A stretch of DNA of 64,000 nt from Wolfiporia cocos (Eukaryota; Basidiomycota; Agaricomycetes; Polyporales; Phaeolaceae): NCBI GenBank assembly GCA_029448655.1, contig JACCLO010000020.1, positions 248,001-312,000 of the forward strand, given 5' to 3'. A model generated the notes under the pieces. That model worked only from the letters and a program-made list of their open reading frames with translations. It searched no databases and had not been told where the DNA came from. Shown here piece after piece: positions 9,501 to 17,758 of this stretch. The stretch's first letter is position 1, and each line of letters begins with the position of its first letter. The position numbers were made by a program, and so were the translations under genes.

Positions 9501-11679
9501 GTTTCAGCACTGCTCCTGTGGCGAACTGAGATGCATCTGTTTCGAGGATGAATGGTTTCTCCTTGTCTGGTGTTCCTAGCGCGGGCGCCGTCGTGAATGC
9601 CTGCTTCATGAAGTTGAACGCTCTCTGTTCTTTGTCCGTCCACTGGAACCCCGTTCCTGTGACCGTTTTTGTGAGGTCTACTAGGGGTCGGGCGTGCGTC
9701 GAGTAATGATCGATGAATTTTCGATAGAAGTTCGCAAACCCTAGGAAGGATCTGACTTCCTTGAGATTTCGGGGAGTCGGCCATTCTTTAATCCCGTTGA
9801 GTTTCGCTGGGTCCATGTGGATGTTCCCTGGGGTGATGACCAGCCCTAGGAACTCAACTCGGTCGACGCCGAAGGCGCATTTCTCGGGTTTCACAAAGAG
9901 GTGGTTGTCCACTAATTTCTGAAGGATCCGCCGTTCCCGTTCTTTGTGTGTTTTCTCATCTTCTGAGAAAACGAGGATGTCGTCCATATAAACAAGCACC
10001 CATCCTTCGAGGATTTCTTCTTTCAGGATTTCATTCATCATTGCCTGAAAGGTCCCAGGTGCGTTGCACAATCCCAAAAACATAACTGTGGGCTCATACA
10101 ACCCTCGGTTTGTTTTGAAGGCTGCTTTCCAATCGTCTCCCTTCTTGATCCGCACGTTGTTGTATCCCGCTCTAAGGTCCATTTTTGTGAAGATCTTTGC
10201 TCCTTTTAGCTTTTCCAGGAGCTCTGAGATCAGTGGCAAGGGATAGACGTTCTTTATCGTCCCTTCGTTCAGATATCGATAATCTTGACAGGGTCGTAGG
10301 CCGCTGTCTTTCTTTGGAACGAAGAAGAATGGTGACGCCATTGGGAATTTTGAAGGGACTATGAATCCCTTGGCCAAGTTTTCTTTTAGGAATTCGTCCA
10401 GCGCCTGTTGCTCTTTAGGCGAGAGTGCATAGACTTTGCAGTCTTTCGGCACGAAATCGGGTTTTAATTCGATTGCGTGGTCCCATGGTCTCGACGGGGG
10501 GAACGCTGCTGCGGACTCCTTGCTGAACACCTTGGCGAAGTCCAGTAGGTGTTTCGGGACCATTTCTTCAATCGTCCGTTCTGGTTCGGGGGTTTTCTGC
10601 GCGAATTCTTGGGATTTCGTTAATGCTTCCCTGACAGCATTGATGATTTGTATCTTCGTTCGGAATTTCCTTCGCGTCTCCCCTTTTTTCCCTATGATGT
10701 TGGGGTCTGCTTTCGTGAAGCGTCGGATTGCTTCATATTCTTCAGGAATGTATAATCGTTGATTTGTTTCTTCTGGTTGGTCTGTGGATCCAAACCCTTT
10801 CTCCCCTCGTTCTGTCTCGTCTAGGTCTTCGACCTCTATGATGTCGGGGGTGAGGTGTCGTTCGAAAATTATCTGGGCTATTCGCATGTCCGGGATAATT
10901 CTATGCGCTTTGTCTGAGTAGTTGAAGACGATGGCTCCGACGTCTCCTCGGTAGTCCGAGTCTATGACTCCGGCTTGTACTACCAATCCGTGTCTGAGGG
11001 TGTTGCCTGATCGTCCAGCCAACCTTCCGTACGATCCCTTCGGGATCTTCATTTTTACTCCTGTGGAGACGAGTTTCCATCCTCCGGCGGGAATCTCGGT
11101 TTCTTCCACGGCGTAAAGGTCGTACCCTGCAGCTTCTTGGGTCCCCCTTGTTGGAATTTTCCCTTCTGGGGCAACTACCATTTCTACCGTATCCATTCGG
11201 ATCGTGGTTTCCTGTTTCTTTTCTTCTGCCCCTAGTATTGATCGTACATCGACTGTTTGGTCCTTCCAGTCGATTGTGGGGTTTTCGTCTTTTAGCCATC
11301 CATACCCTAGGATCATATTCTCTGTTCCGATTGATCCTACTAGGAATCGGACTTTTCGCGTTTTCTGGGTCTTCGGATATCGTAGTAGTATGGTAGCTTC
11401 TCGGTCTATTCGCCCATCTTTGTTTTCTGTTCCGTCAACATTTTTGACGATGATCGGGTTCTTCAAGGGTTGCGTGGGCACCTTGTATTTTTCTACCACT
11501 CTGCTGTGGATCAGGTTCGACATTGCTCCTGAGTCGATTAGTGCATTGCACTTCACGGGTTTTGCCAGCGTCATGATTACCGGGATGAAGAGGGATCGAT
11601 TCTTCTCGAATTCTCGAACGAGGTAATTACATGCGCTGCTTTCTCGGAGGGTAAGACCGTGGGCTTCCCTCCTAGGCAA
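6523..11679 (-). CDS. pol: Gypsy Pol: protease, dUTPase, RT, RNase H, integrase, chromodomain
   Basis: Open for about 1718 codons. Domains in order: aspartic protease (LIDSGAM, Asp about 49); complete trimeric dUTPase at about 170-310 with all five motifs (AGYDLYA, GRLAGRSG, GVIDSDYRGD, MRIAQIIF, RGEKGFGST); reverse transcriptase with YMDD; RNase H (ETDASQFATG); integrase with the zinc-finger cysteines of CAICQQ and the catalytic core, GPF module, then a chromodomain at about 1280-1335 (FVKWKGY, W-E-DE) that should guide integration to chromatin. A 380-residue Ser/Arg/Pro-rich extension follows to the polypurine tract. The frame opens with TTG, not ATG, and overlaps the end of gag in the +1 frame, so it is probably made as Gag-Pol by frameshifting. 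It may be a recombinant of two element copies. Confidence 0.92.
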   Translation of the reverse strand: MPRREAHGLTLRESSACNYLVREFEKNRSLFIPVIMTLAKPVKCNALIDSGAMSNLIHSRVVEKYKVPTQPLKNPIIVKNVDGTENKDGRIDREATILLRYPKTQKTRKVRFLVGSIGTENMILGYGWLKDENPTIDWKDQTVDVRSILGAEEKKQETTIRMDTVEMVVAPEGKIPTRGTQEAAGYDLYAVEETEIPAGGWKLVSTGVKMKIPKGSYGRLAGRSGNTLRHGLVVQAGVIDSDYRGDVGAIVFNYSDKAHRIIPDMRIAQIIFERHLTPDIIEVEDLDETERGEKGFGSTDQPEETNQRLYIPEEYEAIRRFTKADPNIIGKKGETRRKFRTKIQIINAVREALTKSQEFAQKTPEPERTIEEMVPKHLLDFAKVFSKESAAAFPPSRPWDHAIELKPDFVPKDCKVYALSPKEQQALDEFLKENLAKGFIVPSKFPMASPFFFVPKKDSGLRPCQDYRYLNEGTIKNVYPLPLISELLEKLKGAKIFTKMDLRAGYNNVRIKKGDDWKAAFKTNRGLYEPTVMFLGLCNAPGTFQAMMNEILKEEILEGWVLVYMDDILVFSEDEKTHKERERRILQKLVDNHLFVKPEKCAFGVDRVEFLGLVITPGNIHMDPAKLNGIKEWPTPRNLKEVRSFLGFANFYRKFIDHYSTHARPLVDLTKTVTGTGFQWTDKEQRAFNFMKQAFTTAPALGTPDKEKPFILETDASQFATGAVLKQTDETGRERPVGYLSQSLTSTERNYEIYDCELLGIVRALEEWRHLLEGAPHRILIRSDHQNLTYWRSAQRLNRRQARWHLFLSQFDLKLQHVPGRKLVMAATLSRLYHLDESNEDNEGITMIPDELVVHAIQIPIIDRIKNANDRDESAEQAIRALGGTGEFPARTTTDEWQQTDGILLYRGRIYVPKDEGLQRDVISKYHDTILAGHPGIWGTTVQVKTHFWWPDMGTMIAEYVRGCAICQQMKPDRNPLKPPLQPIPTREDALPFSQCSVDFVTDLPRVGKYDSMMVIVDHGLSKAISLTPCDKTITSEGAAEIFHRKIYSQYGIPRKIISDRGPQFASKLFKELCRLQGTESAMSTAYHPQTDGQTERMNQQIEVYLCIYCMNDPFQWVQRLPDVEFAHNTRRTENRPAPLETILGYVPRGFPDYDRVGNVPAAVDRIKKIKEARKMAFIAHELAQKRMAGRFLRELPKLEKGDKVWLDAKNLTIPYESNKLAPKREGPFTITEKMGPTTYRLQLPTSWKVHPVFHAALLKPFKETRVHGPNYLRLPPDIIKGQEEYEVETILTDRWKGKKHQYFVKWKGYATADNSWEDEGNLEHSKELIKDYHRTRVRTTPTLENRTVIVCRRLATSSPAVPRPPAMQIVEKADREVRRQEDTPPSICRLDTPSSGTGPRDLLLAEPMAGRPSSTSRRISPTSTARTRTSPRTSSEWRGRSEHRERDSSYSPTDLSTDWPPPRRPDYDTHSTTSRIASTLLPVDLNTHRDLPAFSPPTNDAELQGRLILWRAIEYYFRCLPRLREPAEQELETRRHVFLVWEATGDVNHLHARRALGLPQRDSEEPIARRLFDDLLQCRVLPTRSLSEVRGSMNETPPPYQHGLHETSTEPHTTGGTNITNTSAISLPYGYQRGPHPNSHVDNVVPLTTGSSTAPIIFAELVGSINQVIDRMNAANTSYGELLRPRPSAGTATSTMNRTPRHSEERNLENSSRPTNA
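6566..7627 (-). CDS. Zinc-knuckle protein overlapping pol 3' end (ORF3)
   Basis: A second open frame of about 353 codons from ATG 7627, wholly inside the pol extension but in another frame. It could extend upstream to an in-frame Met at 7762. Visible features: basic N-terminus, a helical middle (alternating charge, EDLVRMEGQIRAQREGLELL), Arg/Pro-rich linkers, and two C-terminal zinc knuckles: C-X2-C-X4-H-X4-C (CRQCGSANHWILDC), then C-X2-C-X6-H-X4-C (CRTCGLNQPGHRQNEC). It is also open in the copy at 17802-18863 and present but truncated at 4334-5209. By a rough manual comparison of two copies, this frame has fewer replacements than the overlapping pol frame. How it would be translated is unknown; a nucleic-acid-binding accessory or Gag-like role is inference. 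Confidence 0.55.
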   Translation of the reverse strand: MSTTRHQLPRRTTTPGDADRREGRPRGTPPRRYSPQHLQIRHALLWYRAEGPFAGRADGWSALFDIAQDLTHVYSSYQNITEDLVRMEGQIRAQREGLELLTDRLIDRLAATTTARLRHALNDFEDREHATPSRPEYTPRPACLFTPDKRRRVARPFDFMEGDRVLFPLPTETQRARRTGVRDPTTRISGMGGDGRREPPARPTSPRATPARQRRANSTPPIRRSPSVQSITHEEFERGAREHERDTASLPTWAARNLHRAAHHWRYQHNEYLRDIPSLRVPARPSPEQPCRQCGSANHWILDCPDYICRTCGLNQPGHRQNECRQHFVWRTPTTPSLSGNGDIYNEQDAEAL

Positions 11680-13511
11680 AATCCTGTTCTTCTACGAGCC
11701 GTGCTAGGAGCTCGGGGTTCTTGGCTTTCAGGGCCCTAATTGCTGTGACCGCTCTGTTCGCGGTGATGTATTCAGTCTCTTCTTCTGAGACTTCTTCGAT
11801 GCGAGCTTCTTGCTTGGCTTCTTCTTCCTCGGTCTTTCGAGTGGTCCGCCTAGAGCGGGCTGGCTTCCTTGGCCTCTTCGGGCAGTCTCGCGACATATGC
11901 CCTGGCTGATGACAGGTGAAACACTTTCCCTTCTTGATGTGATCGTCCCTTTCCTGGGTGGTCATTCGATCTACATCCATCACATTTGGATCTTTCGGTG
12001 CGGTTGTCTGTGGAGCACTAGTGCGTCCGTTATTCTGGTTCGAGGCTTGCCAAGCCTTTTTCTTGACAAACGGTTTGTCCCGTTTCAAGAATATCTTGTA
12101 CGTATTTTCATAGTACGAGGCAGCGGACTGCCATTCATCAATGGTCGCTGGTAGCGGCCGAACGCCGATGATGTATCGGGTCGTATGTTCTGGGTAACCC
12201 TTTCTCCAATAGGGTTATAAGCAGTGCGTTTCCGTCCACGCTGTATCGATTGTACTGGGCATTCCCGGCCAAGTTATTGAATTTGGTGATGTAGTCATCG
12301 ATGTCTTTTCTGTCCTGGGTTACGTCCAGGATTTTCTTCCGCGCCTTCTGTACTTCTTCGATGGCTCCGAAGGCTTTTTGGAAGTCTGCGTCAAACTGTG
12401 CAAGACTAGGCGGGAAGAATCATTTCGTCTGGGGGTTCGTATAAACCCGATGATAGTTCTGTTTCCATTGGCCCGTTTTCCCCTTGTTCGAAATATAAGA
12501 GAGGATAAAGATCACTCTCTGAACGACGTTCTGGAATGACGTTTTGTACATCGTAAACCAGGAATTGCACTGGTTTATGAAGTTCTGCATGTCGGATCGT
12601 TCCCCATCGAATATGTCCGGGGGATTGATCTTTATCATTGGGGGTCGGTAATACGGGTTCGGCGCCGGAGGTTGAGGCTGCGGCGCATTCGGTGGTGGAG
12701 GTCCTCCTCCTCCCGGGTATCCTCCACCCGGGTTTCCTGGGTTTCCTCCGGGGTTCCCTGGGTTTCCTCCTCCAGGGTTTCCTCCTCCGGGGTTCGCGGG
12801 GGTTCTTCCTCCGAGTCCTCCAGGAGGGGGGGCATTCCCTCCTCCGAGTCCGAAGTTTCCTCCCAATCCTCCTCCGCTTGTATTTGCGGAGGTTCGTCCA
12901 ACTAGGCCTGAAGGCCATGTTCCTGGGTTTGTTGTTCCCATTCCTCCACTTGGGCTAGTCCAAGACGGATTTCCTCTGCTACCCATTCCGGGTGCGTTCT
13001 GTGGGGGGCTTCCAAAGAGGTTTGCTCCTCCAGCCATAGACCCAATCCCACTCTGCGCAAAAGCAGATATAAATCCTGGAGGGTCCTGTCCTCTGGTCTG
13101 GCTGTTATCTGTTCCTGTAAAGTTTCCAGGATTTCTCCCATCATCTCCGATGCGCTCAATTCCTGCCATTCCTGTGGCGCCCGAAGGCTGATTCGTAATT
13201 CCATCGGCATCGGAGGTTCTGTTGATGGTTTCGGTTTCGTTTTTGGTCAATGTCGCGGTTGACATCGGAGGGATTTCTCCGAATCGTTCGAACGCTTCAC
13301 GCGTTATTTCCCAAGCGGTCGTTCCTGCGGAGGGGTATACTTGTACCCACTTCGATGCCCTATCTTCTCTGGGGATGACAACAATTCCTCCGCGGTTACG
13401 GAAGGCTCCAATGGTGTCAGTCCACTCGTATTGGTTGAGTCTGTAGACTCCCTGAATGTCCTCGGGCAAGAGTTCAATCAGTCGTGCTGGGAATTCTGGT
13501 CCAAATATCAT
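11672..13511 (-). pseudogene. gag: Gypsy gag, disrupted
   Basis: The first frame starts at ATG 13511 (an upstream GTG at 13523 is less likely). It has a Gly/Pro/Asn-rich middle made of GGGNPG-like repeats, then the start of a capsid domain (PPDIFDGERSDMQNFI). It stops at TGA near 12420 inside the capsid. The capsid homology continues in the same frame past the stop, then a one-base shift near 12200 moves it to the frame 11672-12088. That frame carries a CCHC zinc knuckle (CFTCHQPGHMSRDC) and ends in TAG just before the protease. At least two lesions, so this copy cannot make full Gag. Confidence 0.85.
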
Positions 13512-13557
13512 GTGCCCTTGCACCGTGATAGGTGAGGGGGTGATAAGCTCGACCTTC

Positions 13558-14267
13558 TCTTACGGGTCGAATACCCGTTCATATATTCGAGTCGCGAATA
13601 TAGATCATTCTTCTGCACGTAGGCACGTCGCCGTATGCAAGGCAAATACTCGTTAGATGCCTTCGGGTCCTAAGTGAAGTCCTTAGGAGATCGGTTAATA
13701 TCCAATACGCGTTAGAGGATATAATCTGTTCAAGTGCGAGTCGAATAGAATATAAGACTCGCCTAAGTCCGAGAAGTCAGTGTGCACTTCGAGGACTTAG
13801 TCGTTCGATTGCTCAAGTGAGAAATACTGAGCGTAGTTTCCTACGTTTGAGAACGAGTATAAGACTTCTTGTTTATACAACAAGGTCGAGCTGAAGAGCT
13901 TCGACAATGAGTACATGAGCTTTTATACTACGCTAAGTTTCAGGGGTCAAGTTCGTCCCAGATGTCACCACTACTATCTACGCTATAGTACCAAACGTTT
14001 GATAAGTATGTAGTGATATGTCTGAAACGATAGATAGAAATGATGATGGCGGTTGAATGCCATCTGTCAGCTAACGAATGATAAACATGAAACGGGGACA
14101 GAGTTGGATCTGTCAAAAGTGAAACACGCCCTACATGCTAATACAACTGGGGATACGCCCAGTAGAGTCACGAGTAGCCAGGGGGTTGATTGCACAACAA
14201 GTCCCTGTATCGTATTTGCCTGGTGGTGAGTTCTGTCGATATTCGAAAAATTAAAATAACCGTAACA
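13558..14267 (-). repeat. Outer 5' LTR of composite gypsy
   Basis: 710 bp; the end next to gag reads TCTTACGG instead of TGTTACGG, one substitution in the terminal dinucleotide. The outer end is intact (CCGTAACA). It is the partner of 3387-4093. No canonical initiator-Met primer-binding site is visible next to it: the minus-strand sequence after the LTR begins gaaggtcgagcttatc. Confidence 0.9.
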
Positions 14268-14430
14268 CACACCCAGAGCCTGCAAGGCATGTGTGCCAGT
14301 TACAGATTCTACAAGCAAAGCGACAACGATACCGAGCATCAGCGAGGTGGAGGAGTGGCTGAGCAGGCAGAGACTAAAATATATTCTTAAGACATTACGT
14401 TTGTGGCGAAGCCACAGGTAATTAAGCTAG
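14268..14430 (+). repeat. Tandem unit U3, right part (tail)
   Basis: The sequence after the retrotransposon restarts with the duplicated cacacccagag and continues gcctgcaaggcatgtg, matching the U0 tail. It ends with hairpin GTGGCGAAGCCAC (14403-14415) and CTAG (14427-14430), directly followed by the next unit. Confidence 0.82.
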
Positions 14431-15879
14431 TCTATAAGTAATGGGGGCTCGCGCCGTAGGCGCTCGCGTGTCGCTCGCGTGTCGCTCGCGTGCAGCTAGC
14501 GTGCAGCTAGCGTGTCGCTTGCGTTTTGCGCACATGGACGCCACGTTTGCTGCGTGGCGTCCATGCGCGTCGTTGATCCTCCTCCCATTAGATAGGGCAC
14601 CTGCCATCCGCGGAGTTGGCCGGTGGATTCCCACGCCCGGCGCCTGCAAGGCGCGCGCGCTGTTCCTGCCCCGCACCACGGGGATTTGTGCCCCATGCCA
14701 CGGGGATTTGTGCCCCACACCATGGGGATTCGTGGCCCATTCCATGGGGGTCTGTGGCCCATGCCACAGGGATCTGTGTCCTGTGGCATGGTATTTTGTA
14801 ATGTAAATACCCCACACCACGGGGATTTGTACCCCGTGCCACAGGGATTTGCATCCCAATCCCACAGGGATTTGTGCCCTGTGCCATGGGGATGTGTGTC
14901 CTGTGCCACAGGGGTTTGTGCCCCATGCCACGGGGATGTGTGTCCTGTGCCACGGGGATTTTTGTAATGTAAATACCCTACACCATGGGGATTTGTGGCC
15001 CATGCCACAGGGATTTGTGTGTCCTGTGCCACGGGGATTTGTGCCCCATACCACAGGGATTTGCATTTCAATGCCACAGGGATTTGTGCCCCATGCCACG
15101 GGGATTTGTGCTCTGTGCCATGGAGATTTGTGCCCCGTGCCACGGGGATTTGTGTCCTGTGGCATGGGGATTTTATAATGTGAATACCCCACACCACGGG
15201 GATTTGTACCCCATGCCACAGGGATTTGCATCCCAATTCCACAGGGATTTGTGCCCTGTGCCATGGGGATGTGTGTCCTGTGCCCCAGGGGTTTGTGCCC
15301 CATGCCACGGGGATTTTTGTAATGTAAATACCCTACACCATGGGGATTTGTGGCCCATGCCACAGGGATTTGTGTGTCCTGTGCCATGGGGATTTGTGCT
15401 CTGTGCCATGGAGATTTGTGCCCCATGCCACGGGGATTTGTGTTCTGTGGCACAGGGATTTTGTAATGTAAATACCCCACACCACGGGGATTTGTGCCCC
15501 ACACCACAGGGATCTGTGCCCTGTGCCATGGCGATTTATGCCTCATGCCACAGGGATTTTTGTTACATAAATGGCCTGTGCTGTAGATGCCTGCCAAAAG
15601 ATTGCAAAACATTTTGACACCACATTACACAGTATTACAAGCGAAGTGACAATGAGACCGAGGATCAGCGAGGTGTCAGAAGTGGCTGAGCAGGCAGACA
15701 CAAGACAAAAGAGGGAAGTTGGGGAAGCCATGGGTAATGCACAGGAAATTCATGAGGGATCCACAGGTAACTTCAAAATAAAACCCCAATTATCTAAAAT
15801 AAGCACACATAGATTAAAATAATATATTCAAGTAGAAAAAGCAGTGTGACCGTGGCGAAGCCACGGGTAATTAACCTAG
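14431..15879 (+). repeat. Tandem unit U4 of Helitron-like array
   Basis: Longest unit, 1449 bp; the extra length is minisatellite (about 14670-15570, with spacers near 14796, 14957, 15171, 15319 and 15464). The core contains an internal segmental duplication: the blocks beginning near 14797 and 15171 repeat the same order of variant repeats. Head hairpin with 13-bp arms near 14533-14565. Tail ends with hairpin 15852-15864 and CTAG 15876-15879. Confidence 0.82.
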
Positions 15880-16899
15880 TCTATAAGTAACGGGGGCTCG
15901 CGTGGGAGCGGTCGCGTGGAGCGCACCTGGTGTCCACGTTTGCTGCGTGGCATCCATGGGCGTCATTCCTGCTCCCATTAGGTAGGGCGCCTGGCGCCGG
16001 TGATTTCCCACGCCCAGCGCCTGCAAGGCGCGCTGCTAGCTCGCGTTTTGCGCGCTGTTCCTGCGCCACGGGGATTCGTGCCACGGGGATTCATACTTCA
16101 CATCACGGGGATTCGTGCCCCACACCACGGGGATTCGTGCCCCACACCACGGGGATTCGTGGCCCATTCCATGGGGGTTTGTGGCCCATGCCACAGGGAT
16201 TTGTGTCCTGTGGCATGGGGATTTTGTAATGTAAATACCCCACACCACGGGGATTTGTACCCTGTGCCACAGGGATTTGCAGCCCAATTCCACAGGGATC
16301 TGTGCCACATGCCATGGGGATTTGTGCCCCGTGCCACGGGGATTTTTGTAATGTAAATACCCTACACCATGGGGATTTGTGGCCCATGCCACAGGGATTT
16401 GTGTGTCCTGTGCCACGGGGATTTGTGCTCTGTGCCATGGAGATTTGTGCCCCGTGCCATGGGGATTTGTGTTCTGTGGCACGGGGATTTTGTAATGTAA
16501 ATACCCCACGCCATGGGGATTTGTGCCCCACACCACAGGGATCTGTGCCCTGTGCCATGGCGATTTATGCCTCATGCCACAGGGATTTTTGTTACATAAA
16601 TGGCCTGTGCTGTAGATGCCTGCCAAAAGATTGCAAAACATTTTGACACCACATTACACAGTATTACAAGCGAAGTGACAATGAGACCGAGGATCAGCGA
16701 GGTGTCAGAAGTGGCTGAGCAGGCAGACACAAGACAAAAGAGGGAGGTTGGGGAAGCCATGGGTAATGCACAGGAAATTCATGAGGGATCCACAGGTAAC
16801 TTCAAAATAAAACCCCGAATAAGCACACATAGATTAAAATAATATATTAAAGTAGAAAAAGCAGTGTGACCGTGGCGAAGCCACGGGTAATTAACCTAG
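15880..16899 (+). repeat. Tandem unit U5, last copy of Helitron-like array
   Basis: Unit of 1020 bp with a divergent head (TCTATAAGTAACGGG, then gtgggagcggtcgcg) and core about 16060-16595. The tail is nearly identical to U4. It ends with hairpin 16872-16884 and CTAG 16896-16899. The next base is T and the flank (tcttagataaagcag) no longer matches a unit, so this is the right border of the array. Confidence 0.8.
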
Positions 16900-17040
16900 T
16901 CTTAGATAAAGCAGTGGGACCTTAAGCGCTTAAGCGGTGATGGCATGTGGCATGAGAGCTAATCTATCCCTGTGCCGAGTGCCAAGGCAATTCCTCGAGT
17001 CGCCCGTCTGGCGTCTGGCAGAGACTTCGAGTACAGAGGG
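16900..17040. other. Short single-copy spacer
   Basis: Host sequence between the end of the tandem array and the truncated gypsy copy. Nothing recognisable. Confidence 0.6.
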
Positions 17041-17747
17041 TGTTACGGGTCGAATACCCGTTCGTATATTCGGGTTGCGAATATAGTTCGTTCTTCTGCA
17101 CGTGGGCGTATAACCGTATGCAAGGCAAATGCTCGTTAGATGCCTTCAAGTCCTAGGTGAAGTTCCTAAGAGATCGTATAATATCCAATACGCGTTAGAG
17201 GATATAATCTGTTCAGGTGCGAGTCTAATAGAATATAAGACTCGCCTAAGTCCGAGAAGTCAGTGTGCACTTCGAGGACTTAGTCGTTTGGTTGCTCGAG
17301 CGAGAAATACTGAGCGTAGTTTCCTACGTTTGAGAACGAGTATAAGACTTCTTGTTTATACAACAAGGTCGAGCTAAAGAGCCTCGACGGTAAGTACATG
17401 CGTTTTATACTACGCTAGGTTTCAGGGGTCAAGTCTGTCCCAGATGCCACCGATACTATCTACGCTATAGTCCCAAACGTTTGATAAGTATGGAGTGATA
17501 TATCTGAGACGATGGATAGGGATGATGGCGGTTGAACGCCATCTATCAGCTAATAAACGATGAACGTGAAACGGTGACAGGGTTGGATCTGCCAAAGATG
17601 AAATGAGCCCTACAGACTAGTACAACTGGGGATGCGCCCAGTAAGATCACGAGTGGCCAGGGGAGTTGGTTGCGCAACAAGTCCCTGTATCGTATTCGCC
17701 TAGTGGTGAGTTCTGTCGATATTCGAAAAATCAAAATAACCGTAGCA
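17041..17747 (-). repeat. LTR of truncated gypsy copy
   Basis: 707 bp, same family as the LTRs at 3387, 5802 and 13558, closest to 5802-6511 by shared variants (gtcccaaacg, agactagtac). The inner end is CCGTAGCA instead of CCGTAACA. Confidence 0.92.
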
Positions 17748-17758
17748 TCAGCCCCTCC

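Larger units (their letters stand above)
3387..14267 (-). mobile_element. Composite Ty3/gypsy chromovirus with dUTPase, three LTRs
   Basis: The minus-strand element is bounded by LTRs 3387-4093 and 13558-14267. These share many private variants and so form the original pair, flanked by an 11-bp direct repeat. A third LTR (5802-6511) lies inside. It resembles the LTR at 17041 more closely than the outer pair, and it interrupts the integrase region of the outer element. Order on the minus strand: 5' LTR, gag, PR-dUTPase-RT-RNase H-IN-chromodomain, overlapping 3' frame, inner LTR, truncated IN/chromodomain region, 3' LTR. The arrangement is best explained by a nested insertion followed by recombination between the two bodies. 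Gag is broken; pol is open. Confidence 0.9.

Noticed and set aside
1..16899. CRISPR-like look of short repeats
   Set aside because: Repeats are contiguous without unique spacers, eukaryotic context, no cas genes.
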